51,783 bases of DNA from Bacteroidales bacterium (GTDB taxonomy: Bacteria > Bacteroidota > Bacteroidia > Bacteroidales > Bacteroidaceae). Location: assembly GCA_015060865.1 (NCBI GenBank), contig SUXS01000020.1:1-51783 (forward strand). The letters are read 5' to 3'. Position numbers and translations under genes: made by a program. The notes below the pieces were generated by a model. The model had not been told where the DNA came from, made no database searches, and was given only the letters and a program-made list of their open reading frames with translations. How positions within the stretch are numbered: the stretch's first letter is position 1; every line of letters begins with the position of its first letter. This document shows, in pieces, positions 25,072 through 35,135 of the stretch.

Positions 25072-26694
25072 TTATACGGAGAATAGTAGCAAAATATCCT
25101 CTGGTAACTTATCACCAAGGCGTACTCTACGCTTCCTGACAACGTCATCGGAAGATGCCGTCAAACATTCACGAATGACCCCGATAGAATACCCCAGTGA
25201 AAGGAGCAGGCAAAGGTGAATATCCTCAGCCTTGAGGCGTCTTTTCTGCTTTGCTGCTTCGTCGCGCAGGTTAGTGATGACATTGACAAAGCAGCGCTCA
25301 AGAACTTCGACCAGTTGTTCTCGCTCGTTAACAGTAAAAGAAGGAATCTCTTTACTCCGCAGCTCACTCAATTGCTGCAGACGAGTAGCCCAACGCTCTT
25401 TTTTGAATAGATCCACACTTTTGGAAAGATTGTCGCGATAGAGTGCCAATATCTGCTCACGGGCAAGCGATCCATTATCACGTTTCTCCTCGATGGATTG
25501 GTACATTTTATAGATTCTTGCCTGGTTGTGCTGTAGCTCTTGCTGTAAACGTAGATAATGCTGTTTGCGATGACGCTCAATAAGGAGTACACCGATTGCC
25601 GTGGATGCCAGTAGGCATACGATGATAAAGATAAAACGCTGATGTCGCTGGGCTAACTCACGCTGCTGTAATTCCATATGATGAGCGGTATGTATCTCGT
25701 CAATCTCGGTGCGACGTTCGATGCGATTGATGGAGTCTGATGTCTGTTCGAAACGTTTGATGTAAGCATAAAGCTTAGGCTGTGCTATGGAGTCTAAGGT
25801 AAGATATAGCAAACTGCGGGCACAATTGTATTGGAGGTATACCTCATCATATCCCTGCATGGCCTTTTCATAGTAACACCTTGCGGTATCGCTATATCCG
25901 CGAGACTCGGCAATATTTCCTTTGAACCAATAGGTAACATCATCCACATCAGGGCCATAGAGTGCAATGAGTTGATCGAAATAGGCTTCAGCTTTGTCAT
26001 AGTCTTTGTAAAAGCCGTATTCAATCTTGCCCAAGTCAAAAAGCACAGTTCCTAAACTGAGCGTATCCATCTCATCACGATGTAGCAACAGGCGCTTCAA
26101 TATCTCACGAGCTTGCTCAGGCTGACTCTTATAAATATAGGCCTGAGCCAATCCTATATCGGCATACAAGTGGTCATAGTCCTCTGCCACATTATGGTAT
26201 GCCGTATATGCAGCCAACGCTTTATCGGGCATATTTTTATTCAAATAGTGCTGACCTAGATTCTGATAGCACAATCGGTGATACCTTACTGTAGTATCGG
26301 GGAAAAGGCTCTGTGCCTGCAGGTAGGCCTCCACGGCTGGCGCATCGTGCTTCAGCTCAGTATACACGCACCCCAAGGAGTACCAGGCCATGGCGGCGCG
26401 ATAGCTCTTCCTGTTCCTATTATAATAGGTGGTGGCGTGGCGGATGAGGGTGTCGGTGGTGAGGGGCACGTAGCACTTGTAGTCGGCCTGCGTGCGCAGG
26501 ATGGCATAGAGTGCCCGCTCCTCGCCATCGAGCGTAGCGAGGGGGATGCTGTCGAGCGCGAGGCGCACGGCATCGGGCGCGGTATCGAGTTGCGCCTCCA
26601 ACCGCTCAAGCTGGCGCATATGGCCATGCCCACCACACCCGATAAAGAGAGCGGCGAGAAGGAGTAGGGGGGATGCTGTGATGCGTAGCTTCAT
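25072..26694 (-). CDS. Membrane-anchored TPR regulator with C-terminal DNA-binding-like region
   Basis: From ATG 26694 the protein is 540 residues: N-terminal signal with probable lipid-attachment Cys20 (FIGC), tetratricopeptide-like helices (about 30-340, e.g. AMAWYSLGCVYTEL, CYQNLGQHYLNKN), one membrane segment (about 354-372), a coiled coil, and a C-terminal basic helical region (about 486-536, RLKAEDIHLCLLLSLGYS ... VVRKRRVRLGDKLPED) that reads like a LuxR-type helix-turn-helix. Such proteins occur beside SusCD loci and probably control them. Longer starts (26712, 26811) are excluded by a canonical promoter at 26720-26750. It is divergent from the large plus-strand operon. Confidence 0.78.
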   Translation of the reverse strand: MKLRITASPLLLLAALFIGCGGHGHMRQLERLEAQLDTAPDAVRLALDSIPLATLDGEERALYAILRTQADYKCYVPLTTDTLIRHATTYYNRNRKSYRAAMAWYSLGCVYTELKHDAPAVEAYLQAQSLFPDTTVRYHRLCYQNLGQHYLNKNMPDKALAAYTAYHNVAEDYDHLYADIGLAQAYIYKSQPEQAREILKRLLLHRDEMDTLSLGTVLFDLGKIEYGFYKDYDKAEAYFDQLIALYGPDVDDVTYWFKGNIAESRGYSDTARCYYEKAMQGYDEVYLQYNCARSLLYLTLDSIAQPKLYAYIKRFEQTSDSINRIERRTEIDEIHTAHHMELQQRELAQRHQRFIFIIVCLLASTAIGVLLIERHRKQHYLRLQQELQHNQARIYKMYQSIEEKRDNGSLAREQILALYRDNLSKSVDLFKKERWATRLQQLSELRSKEIPSFTVNEREQLVEVLERCFVNVITNLRDEAAKQKRRLKAEDIHLCLLLSLGYSIGVIRECLTASSDDVVRKRRVRLGDKLPEDILLLFSV

Positions 26695-26719
26695 TAGTGT
26701 GTGCCTTGTCATTGCTACG

Positions 26720-26750
26720 CAAAAATAGGTATATTTCATGATACGGCAAA
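26720..26750 (-). promoter_or_regulatory. Canonical Bacteroidetes promoter of the TPR regulator
   Basis: On the minus strand TTTG (26750-26747), a 19-base spacer and TATTTTTG (26727-26720) match the consensus TTTG-N19-TAnnTTTG exactly. The predicted start of transcription near 26714 leaves a 20-base leader to ATG 26694. Confidence 0.75.
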
Positions 26751-26846
26751 AATGAAAGCATGAAAAGTGATATGTGGCTCTGCATGGGATTTTTTGGTGG
26801 AAAGTTTTCAATGAAAGTTTTGCTTTATTAAGATTATTTCAGTTAC

Positions 26847-26877
26847 TTTGTCAAGTTTTAGATACTACGTATCTTGG
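26847..26877 (+). promoter_or_regulatory. Promoter of the FAS1-SusCD-HExxH-CotH operon
   Basis: TTTG (26847-26850), a 19-base spacer and TATCTTGG (26870-26877), one base from TATCTTTG, lie 33 bases before the ATG at 26911. Spacing is identical to the divergent regulator promoter about 100 bases away. Confidence 0.65.
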
Positions 26878-26910
26878 ACAATTAGGCTGATAAAATGAAA
26901 AACAATCTAT

Positions 26911-29226
26911 ATGAATAAGTTAGGAAAATACCTGAAACACCTATGTGCGCTTGTGCTCATAGGAATGCCTGTGCTCTCGTTTGCCGAGGCAACGAAAATC
27001 AATTTAGCTCAGAAAACCATCAAGGTGACTGTATCGGCCAATGCCGATGAGGCCTCGCTCGTTACCGACAATGCACGTGTAAAGTATTGGAGCACCGAGG
27101 GGGCCGACCTCAGCCAGTATCATTTTGTGGAATTTGAATGGACGGCCACAGCCAAAGTGGAAGAGACTACGGTCTATTGGGCTAAACCCAGCACAAACAA
27201 GGGTACAGCCCTGCCTGCTGATGCCTATCTCTGCTATTGGGATGGTGAGGCATGATGGAGTGAGGGTGTGAGCTTGAACGAGATAGATGAGTCAAACGTG
27301 ACTACACTGGAAAGTACATTTGAAACGAAAAAGATGCGTATCTATATGAAGAGCGACTCTATCTGTGGCCTTCGTGAGGTACGCATCTTTGGTTATGAAC
27401 GTGTAGTGCCGGGCGAGCTCTATGAGTGGCCCGAATATAGTTCGAAACTCAGCTATAACTACCGCAACGACTATCCCAATGGGGTGGAGGCACCTACGAA
27501 GTTTCTCCCCGAGGACAATGGCCAAGTAGGAGTGAAGACCTATGGCTGGTGGGCTTTTGCATGGGGACCCGACCGTAATAAGTATGTGACCGATGAGGCC
27601 ATCGATGGCATACTGAAGCGTATGGACGAGGATTTCGGCTACTTCCGCAATACATTGGGATGGCTCCCCGACAAGCGTGCTCGCAATGGCTATTACAGCA
27701 CCATCTATCTGTTTGGTAGCGGATTGAAGTCCGACAATGCCAAGAATACCGACCGTGGCGGTTGGCAGGGGGCTACATGGTATAATGGCAGCAGCTGGCC
27801 TATGGTGAACCTCAGCTACTATCCTGTGGCCTGCTTTGACCCCGCCTTTACGTATGATGAATATTACAAGTCAGCTGTCAACGATGCTGCTGCTCAGCAG
27901 AGTGCTTGTGTGCATGAAGGCATCCATGCCGTGTTTGCCGACCTCGAAGGCTGTAAGAATGCTGCTTGGTTCCACGAGAGTGGCAATACCTCGATGCAGG
28001 CCGATGCCGAGCTGAGCAAGACTCCCAACGCCATCCCCGAGAGTATGGGATTCCTCAGCGCTGCCAATATGATTGCTCCGTTCATTCCTATAGAGTGCTA
28101 TTCGGGCTGGTTGCTCGACGGCAGCTTTGGTGGTCCCGGTGCACAAGGAGTAGATGTATGGAATGGTAACCAGCAGACTTGTACATGGCGTAACCTTCTC
28201 GGTGGCTATCAGTATGGCGAATTGTTCCCCCACTTCCTCACCGTAACCTTTGGTGATGGCGCTTTGCCTTGGGTATGGCGCTACTGCAAGGACCGTGTGC
28301 TTGTGGGCATTGCCGACACGATAGGCGAGGTGGGTATCCGTAGGCTTATCCGTGAGTATCGTGTGAAGCAGGCGATGATTGATTTCGGCAAGTGGTCGAA
28401 CGCCAGCCGTGCCCTGATTGACAATAACTGGCTTCTCTCCGTCAAGCAGGAGTGGGCACCCTATCTGAAAGAGGTGGAGGTATGGAAAGCTACTCCCTAT
28501 GCCAATATGTATAAGTGTAATGAAACCGATAGCCTCGGCTGGTGGAAACCCGAATACCGCACCACGCCCGGATGGAGCGGTGCCAATCAGATACCTATCC
28601 ATGTGAGTGGTGAGCAGGGCGACATCGTGCGCATCTACTTTGAACCCTTGGGCGACAATATGGAGTGCCAGCTCGCTTTCCGCTCAAAGCGCGGTAAGGT
28701 GTACTACTCGCAGCCTGTGCAGGGAGCCGGTGAGGTGACCATCGAACTGGCCGATGTGCCTGCCAACAATGTAATCATCGCCGTGGTGTGCAACACCGAT
28801 TATATATATAAGGGTGAGGCCACTCGCAAGGCACACTATGACTACCGTCTGAAGATGATGGATAATGCCTATCAGCCGGCAAGCTCCAACTATAAGTGGT
28901 ATAACTATCGTGGTCTGATTGTGGACAAGAACTTCGACAAGGATGACTACGTATCGGTAGACCCTATCGAGGAGGCGGTGACGTTTGGCTTCACTACCGA
29001 CAAGCAGGTGGTAAAAGCAGGCGAGACCTTGAATATCTCGTTTACCGGTGCTTCGCAATGGATGGTACAGGTGCGTATGTTTGCCATGAACGGACGTAAC
29101 GTGTATAACCAGAGCCTCTTGCGTAATGGTGCCTACTACATCCCTGCCGATGTGGAGCCAGGCATGTATATCTTGCAAGCACAGAATGGACGTGAGATGG
29201 CGAGTGTGAAAATTGTGGTGGAATAA
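26911..29226 (+). pseudogene. Secreted HExxH metallopeptidase-like gene interrupted by one in-frame TGA
   Basis: One reading frame of 771 codons is broken only by TGA at 27253-27255 (codon 115); the sequence reads CYWDGEA, stop, WSEGVSLNEI, and no frame shift is needed. The first part has a signal peptide (to about 25) and the start of a beta-sandwich domain. The second part (27256-29226; possible GTG restart at 27268 but without a signal peptide) has zinc-binding HEGIH (codons 335-339; DNA from 27913), WFHE further on, a C-terminal beta domain and a tail resembling type 9 sorting domains (MFAMNGR ... GMYILQ). The domain resembles the two HExxH genes at 46220 and 47870. It may be dead, read through, or a sequencing error. 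Confidence 0.75.
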
Positions 29227-29240
29227 CATAATAATACTAT

Positions 29241-31802
29241 ATGAAAAAGACGTATCTGAAAGCATGTGCATTTGCACTCCTCCTTGGTGGAGTGGGCGTG
29301 ATGCAGTCGTGCAAGGATGAATCGCTCTATGAGGAACCTGCATGGTTGGGTAACTCTATCTATGAGAGGTTGGAAGAGGAGGGCAACTATACTTATACGT
29401 TGCGCCTCATCGACTCATTGGGGCTTACCGACGTATTCCGTCAGACGGGTAGCAAGACTCTCTTTGTAACGGATGATGAGACCTACGATGCCTATTTCGC
29501 AAGTAAGGGCCTCACGTTTGAAGATTTGAGCCAGTCGCAGATTAAGATGTTGCTCAACAGTGCCATGATCAACAATGCCTACCTCATCGACTTGCTGAGT
29601 AATGTGAGCGGAAACCCGCCCGAAGGGGGTGAATGTATGCGTCGACCTACCGCGGTGAGCGCGTATGACTCCGTATCGCGTATCCTACCGGCCCAAATGC
29701 CTAATACGCAATATTGGCAGAAGTATAGGAACAACCCTGAAGGCATCGTGCTGCTGCGCGACAATACGCCTCAGCCCATGATCCACTTCTTGCCCTCTTA
29801 TATGCGCAAGCATGGTATCACCAATGCCGACTTGGCTAAGCTTACCAACGGACAGTGCAATAGCGTGTCTGACTCGTATGTCAACGGCATGAAGGTGATT
29901 GAGCGCGACATCACGTGCAAGAACGGTTATATACATAAGGTAGACGGTGTGATGATGTCGGCCGACAATATGGCGAATATCATCAACAATCACCCCAAGA
30001 TGAGCACCTACGCATCGTTGCTCAACCGCTTCAGCGCTCCCTATTATGATGCATGGGCTACAGCAGAGTATAACCGTCTGTATAAGAATACTGACTCGGT
30101 ATTCGTGCTTCGCTACTTTGCCACCACATCGGCTATAGGCGACAACAATGCCGACCCCAATGGACAGCCTGTAGATGCACAATTGGCTTTCGATCCGGGA
30201 TGGAACGAATATATCTACGACAACACTGCAGGATATGACCTGCACTACGATGCCGGTGCTATGCTGGTGCCTACAAATGAGGCACTTGATAAATGGTGGA
30301 ATGGTGCCGGTAAGGTGATACAGGATATGTACGGTACATGGAACAATGTGCCGATGAAGGTTTTGGTGAAGTTGCTCAACCTGAACATGATCAATGCCTT
30401 CTCGGAAACCGTCCCATCGAAGTTTGACAATATTGTAGACAATGCCACCAAGGTGCCCATCGGCATCAAGCCCGAGGACGTAGACAGCTGCTTCATGGGA
30501 TGCAACGGTGTGGTATACATGACCAACCAGGTGTTTACTCCGGCCGAGTACTCTTCGGTATCGTTCCCCGCTCTCATCAACCAGAATACGATGAGCGTAA
30601 TCTATTGGGGCTTGGAGCAACTCAACTTTGAGGCATACCTCAACTCTATGGACTCGTACTATAGCTTCATCATACCTACCAACAACGCTATGCTGGAGTA
30701 TATCGACCCCTGTTCATATGCGACCTATCCGCTCACTATCCTCTATCAATTCTACTACGATGACGAGAGAAAGACGGTGAAGGCCAACCGCTTCAGATAC
30801 AATGTGGAGACCAAGAGCATCGTCGAAGGTGAAGAGCTGGTGGAGGCAAACAACGATGAAATCCTTGACCGTCTGGAAGACATCATCGACAACATGATTG
30901 TGGTGGGCGACGTAGAGGACGGACATACCTATTATAAGACAAAGGGCGGTAGCACCATCAAGGTGGCCAATGCCGGCATCGAAGGCTCGATGACTATCGA
31001 AGGCGGATGGCAAATCGTGGAGGGAAGCAACTCACCTGTGGTAACTCAAATCTACGACCTCAGCGAGAAGGGTAACGGTAAGTCATACGTGATGGAAACC
31101 GAGATGCCTCTCAGCAGCAAGCGTTCGGCCTATGCTATTCTGCGTGACACTCCCGAGTTCTCTAAGTTCTACGAACTCTTGGGCGGTAGCTCACTGATTG
31201 CAGAGAAGATGAGTGGACGATATACCTGTATTGACCGTAACATCAGCCTGTTCGATGCGTATAACTACACCATCTATGTGCCTACCAACGAGGCTATACA
31301 GCAGTTGCATGATGAAGGCTTGTTGCCTACATGGGACGACTATGAGAGCCTTACAGCCGAGGATTTCGGTGGCGACGCTGCAGCATTGAAGGCTGCCCAG
31401 TCGAAGGTGGCAGCACGCATTACCGACTTCTTGCGCTACCACATACAGGATAATGCCATCTTTATCGGTGGCGAGCCTGTGAGCGGAGGTAAGTATGAGA
31501 CCTCGAAGATGAATACTGCCAACAAGCGATTCTATAGCGTGACGGTCGATGCCGATGACTATCAGATGACCATGAAGGACCAGGTGAACGATGCACCGCG
31601 CCGAGTGATAACCGATAATGGCCTCTACAATATCATGGGACGCGAGTACTGGATCGAGACCATAGGTTCAGGTGCTAACCAACGTACGGAGATTTACAAT
31701 GCCTCGGACGTTGTGGTGCACCAGATTGATGATGTGCTCCTGTATGATAATAGTCAGAAGAAATCATGGAGAGAAGAGATAAACTGGAATACAAATAACT
31801 AA
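29241..31802 (+). CDS. Large fasciclin (FAS1) domain lipoprotein
   Basis: Predicted surface lipoprotein of 853 residues, with lipobox Cys24 (VMQSC). An N-terminal FAS1 domain (about 40-245: SIYERLEEEGNYTYTLRLID, then TLFVTDDETYDAYF) is followed by a second FAS1-like region (about 255-430, MLVPTNEALDKWW) and one or two more (about 450-520, SFIIPTNNAMLEY; 650-845, TIYVPTNEAIQQL). FAS1 domains mediate adhesion or ligand binding in other organisms. It starts 14 bases after the HExxH gene and 14 bases before SusC, so it belongs to the same transcript. It may act as the surface binding protein of the first SusCD pair. Confidence 0.85.
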   Translation: MKKTYLKACAFALLLGGVGVMQSCKDESLYEEPAWLGNSIYERLEEEGNYTYTLRLIDSLGLTDVFRQTGSKTLFVTDDETYDAYFASKGLTFEDLSQSQIKMLLNSAMINNAYLIDLLSNVSGNPPEGGECMRRPTAVSAYDSVSRILPAQMPNTQYWQKYRNNPEGIVLLRDNTPQPMIHFLPSYMRKHGITNADLAKLTNGQCNSVSDSYVNGMKVIERDITCKNGYIHKVDGVMMSADNMANIINNHPKMSTYASLLNRFSAPYYDAWATAEYNRLYKNTDSVFVLRYFATTSAIGDNNADPNGQPVDAQLAFDPGWNEYIYDNTAGYDLHYDAGAMLVPTNEALDKWWNGAGKVIQDMYGTWNNVPMKVLVKLLNLNMINAFSETVPSKFDNIVDNATKVPIGIKPEDVDSCFMGCNGVVYMTNQVFTPAEYSSVSFPALINQNTMSVIYWGLEQLNFEAYLNSMDSYYSFIIPTNNAMLEYIDPCSYATYPLTILYQFYYDDERKTVKANRFRYNVETKSIVEGEELVEANNDEILDRLEDIIDNMIVVGDVEDGHTYYKTKGGSTIKVANAGIEGSMTIEGGWQIVEGSNSPVVTQIYDLSEKGNGKSYVMETEMPLSSKRSAYAILRDTPEFSKFYELLGGSSLIAEKMSGRYTCIDRNISLFDAYNYTIYVPTNEAIQQLHDEGLLPTWDDYESLTAEDFGGDAAALKAAQSKVAARITDFLRYHIQDNAIFIGGEPVSGGKYETSKMNTANKRFYSVTVDADDYQMTMKDQVNDAPRRVITDNGLYNIMGREYWIETIGSGANQRTEIYNASDVVVHQIDDVLLYDNSQKKSWREEINWNTNN

Positions 31803-31816
31803 AGTAGCAGACGAAG

Positions 31817-34800
31817 ATGAAAAACATATTGAGAACTATCGCAATGATGGCGCTGCTACTGACTACAGTGCAGCTCAGGGCACAGATTACCCAAGTATAT
31901 GGTACGGTATCGGATGACTGGGGGCCATTGTTTGGTGTGAATGTGTGTGAGATGGATGGTACCGACCGTATCGTGGAGTCGGCTACTACCGACCTCAATG
32001 GAAACTTTACCATGCGAGTGAAAAATCCGAAGAATAAGATACGCTTCAGCTATGTAGGATGCACCACCGTGTGGCTTCCTATCGACCGTGAGCAATATAC
32101 GATACACATGAAGGCCGAGAATATGCTTACTGATGTGGTGGTAACATCTCAGCGTCGTATCAATTCCGGTGGTTTGATTATTCCGGAACGTGAGGTTTCG
32201 TTTGCTGTGCAAACATTGTCTACCGAGGGTTTCGAAGGATTGGGTATCAATACGATTGACGAGGCTTTGCAGGGACGTATCTCTGGTCTTGACATTGTAT
32301 CAGTGTCTGGTAACTTGGGTGCTGGTACTACCATGCGCCTTCGTGGTGCCTCTACGGTAAGTACACTCACCAGCAGCAATCCGCTGATTGTAGTGAACGG
32401 TAATACGTGGAATGTGGATATGTCGGACTTCGACGTGCAATCGGCCAATGACGAGCAGTTTGCCCAATTGCTCAACATCAACCCAGAAGATATCGAGAGC
32501 ATCACCGTACTGAAGGACGCGGCTGCTACGGCCATCTATGGCTCGCAAGGTGCCAATGGCGTGATTGAATTGACAACCAAGCGCGGTAAGCAGGGTAAGC
32601 CTCAGTTGGCCTATACGATGCGTATGACTGGCACCTACCAACCCCAAGGCTATCAATTGCTTGATGGTGACGACTACACCATGCTTTTGAAGGAGTCATA
32701 CTTCAATCCCACACAAAGCGATGCGACTGCCAATATTCGTGAGCTCAACTACGACAAGAACTTCTCGGAGTATGAGCAGTACAATAACAATACCGATTGG
32801 GCAAAGGCGGTAACACAGGTCGGTTTACGTCAGAATCACCACGTATCCGTATCGGGTGGTGGTGAGAAAGCCAGCTTCCGTATCTCTGGAGGTTTCGACA
32901 ATGAGACAGGTAGTGTGATCAAACAGCACTTGAGCCGATTCTCTACACGTGTGGCTCTTGACTACTATGTGAGCCAGCGTATCTCTATCGCTACCAACTT
33001 CTCGCTCACCTATACGAAGAACGACAAGAACTATGACAATCTGTTGTCATTGGCCTACAAGAAGATGCCCAATATGAGTATCTATGAGCAAGACCCTACT
33101 ACAGGCGTTAACACTAACCGTTATTATACGATGTTGCAGTCGGGCTCATCAGAGTTTAATAGTGACCAGAAGACTTATGTGAATCCTGTGGCCAGTGCCC
33201 ATATGGCTATCAGCAATCAGAAGACCTATGACATCATGCCCGAGTTGCAGATCAAGTACCGTCTGTTGGGTCTTGACGACGAGTCATGGCAGCTGAATTG
33301 GGATGGACGTTTCTACATGAACCTCTTCAATGACTATGTTGACCAATTCTATCCGAGCGAACTGAAGACGGTGGCATGGAATGCTGGTGTAAACTCAGCA
33401 TACGCAGCAAGCAGCAAGAGTGTAGCACTCAATACGAAGCAGACCTTGACGTTGATACCTCATTTCAATAATCCTAACCATTCATTGATGGCGATGGGAC
33501 GTATGGAGATGACCACTGGTCAGTCGAGCAGTCAATCCTCTTCAAGCCACGGATTGCCTACGGGTGGTATCACCAGCCCTAATGCTGGAGGTGTGATTAC
33601 CGACCAGTCTACAGGCTATGGCCGTTGGCGTTCGTTGTATTATACTTTCTCTACGCACTATGCCTATAAGAGCAAGTATATGTTTGACTTCTCGGTACGT
33701 GTTGACGGTAGTACCAAGTTTGGTCCTGGCAAGCGTTGGGGTGTGTTCCCTGCTGTATCGTTGCGTTGGAACGTCATTGATGAGGAGTGGATGGAGCCTA
33801 CCAAGGACTGGCTCTCTATGCTTTCAATCCGTCCCAGCTGGGGACGTGTGGGCAATGCGCCTAATGCTGATTACCTCTATGAAAGTAAATATGGTGTAGG
33901 TAACCGTTACTTGGATATGAGCAGTATGTCGCCGCTCAATATTCGTCTCTCTGACCTTCGTTGGGAGAAGGTTTCGACCTACGATGTGGGTATGGATATC
34001 GGTTTCTTCGAGGATAAGCTGAATGTGACATTGGACTGGTATAACTCCAAGACCGAGGATATGCTGATGCCCGATGTGAGAATTCCCTCAAGCACAGGTT
34101 ACAAGACATTGCCTGTGAAGAACGTGGGGTCAATGCGCAATACGGGTTGGGAATTGAATATCGATACCCGTGAGGTGGTGAAGAGAGGCAAGTTTGGATT
34201 TGACTTCAACTTGGCATTCGGTAACAACTACAATGAGATTCTGGAGATGGACCCCACCGTGCTGAAATCGCTGAACAGTGACTTTAACTATGGCAACCGC
34301 GAGGTGCTGCAGCGTGTGCAGATAGGTAATCCGTTCGGAGCAATCTATGGATTCCGCTATAAGGGCGTATACCAATACAATTATGAGACTGTAGCTGACA
34401 TGTCACACGATGAGCGTGCTGAGTTCCTTGCCGATGGCAAGACTGCCCCTATTGTTCTCAATGCCGATGGTAGCATGGTGTACGATGAGGATGGATTGCC
34501 CCTTCAGATGATGTATAACTACTCAAATGAGGGTACCACTTTGCCTTATGAGTTTAAGGGTGGTGATGCTATCTATGAGGACATAAACCACGACGGTAAC
34601 ATCAACGCATTGGATATCGTCTATTTGGGTAGCTCGCTGCCTAAGTTGACAGGTGGATTTGGATTTAATCTCAAGTATGCCAAGTGGAGACTGAATACAC
34701 AGTTCAATTATCGTGTAGGAAACAAGATTCTCAACCTTGCACGCTTGGATGCCGAGGCGATGATTGGTAATAACAATCAGAGCAAGGCGGTGAACCACCG

Positions 34801-35134
34801 TTGGCGTAAGGAGGGTGACAATACCTCTATCCCTCGCGCAATGTTTGGTGCCGGTTCTAACTACAACACCTTGATTAGCGACCGCTTCGTGGAGGATGGC
34901 TCGTTCCTTCGTCTCAACTATATACAGTTGTCGTACGAGTTGAACAGAGATTGGGTCAAGAGTCTCGGCTTGCGTGGCATTAGATGCTATATGAGTGCCA
35001 ACAACCTCTTCTGCCTGACACGTTATAAAGGTGTAGACCCTGAAGTGGGTTATGGTGGCTATGGCGTTGCATCGGATGGTGGACAGACACCGCGTGCGAA
35101 GTCGTTTACATTAGGTTTGTCAGTTGATTTCTAA
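31817..35134 (+). CDS. SusC/RagA-family TonB-dependent transporter, first copy
   Basis: Outer-membrane transporter of 1105 residues. Signal peptide (1-23), carboxypeptidase-regulatory-like domain (about 25-95, YGTVSDDWGPLFGVNV), plug domain (about 105-260) with the family signature VLKDAAATAIYGSQGANGVI near 230, then a long beta-barrel ending SFTLGLSVDF. It imports ligand captured by its SusD partner using TonB energy. It is followed one base later by susD. Ligand unknown. No glycoside hydrolase is nearby in the operon, so a non-glycan or glycopeptide cargo is possible. Confidence 0.94.
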   Translation: MKNILRTIAMMALLLTTVQLRAQITQVYGTVSDDWGPLFGVNVCEMDGTDRIVESATTDLNGNFTMRVKNPKNKIRFSYVGCTTVWLPIDREQYTIHMKAENMLTDVVVTSQRRINSGGLIIPEREVSFAVQTLSTEGFEGLGINTIDEALQGRISGLDIVSVSGNLGAGTTMRLRGASTVSTLTSSNPLIVVNGNTWNVDMSDFDVQSANDEQFAQLLNINPEDIESITVLKDAAATAIYGSQGANGVIELTTKRGKQGKPQLAYTMRMTGTYQPQGYQLLDGDDYTMLLKESYFNPTQSDATANIRELNYDKNFSEYEQYNNNTDWAKAVTQVGLRQNHHVSVSGGGEKASFRISGGFDNETGSVIKQHLSRFSTRVALDYYVSQRISIATNFSLTYTKNDKNYDNLLSLAYKKMPNMSIYEQDPTTGVNTNRYYTMLQSGSSEFNSDQKTYVNPVASAHMAISNQKTYDIMPELQIKYRLLGLDDESWQLNWDGRFYMNLFNDYVDQFYPSELKTVAWNAGVNSAYAASSKSVALNTKQTLTLIPHFNNPNHSLMAMGRMEMTTGQSSSQSSSSHGLPTGGITSPNAGGVITDQSTGYGRWRSLYYTFSTHYAYKSKYMFDFSVRVDGSTKFGPGKRWGVFPAVSLRWNVIDEEWMEPTKDWLSMLSIRPSWGRVGNAPNADYLYESKYGVGNRYLDMSSMSPLNIRLSDLRWEKVSTYDVGMDIGFFEDKLNVTLDWYNSKTEDMLMPDVRIPSSTGYKTLPVKNVGSMRNTGWELNIDTREVVKRGKFGFDFNLAFGNNYNEILEMDPTVLKSLNSDFNYGNREVLQRVQIGNPFGAIYGFRYKGVYQYNYETVADMSHDERAEFLADGKTAPIVLNADGSMVYDEDGLPLQMMYNYSNEGTTLPYEFKGGDAIYEDINHDGNINALDIVYLGSSLPKLTGGFGFNLKYAKWRLNTQFNYRVGNKILNLARLDAEAMIGNNNQSKAVNHRWRKEGDNTSIPRAMFGAGSNYNTLISDRFVEDGSFLRLNYIQLSYELNRDWVKSLGLRGIRCYMSANNLFCLTRYKGVDPEVGYGGYGVASDGGQTPRAKSFTLGLSVDF

Positions 35135-35135
35135 A

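Noticed and set aside
26695..26811. Longer N-terminus for the TPR regulator
   Set aside because: A canonical promoter lies inside the extra sequence and the lipoprotein signal begins at 26694.
27253..27255. Selenocysteine codon
   Set aside because: No selenocysteine-insertion-like hairpin was recognised just after the TGA, the site is not near the catalytic motif, and the family is not known to use selenocysteine.
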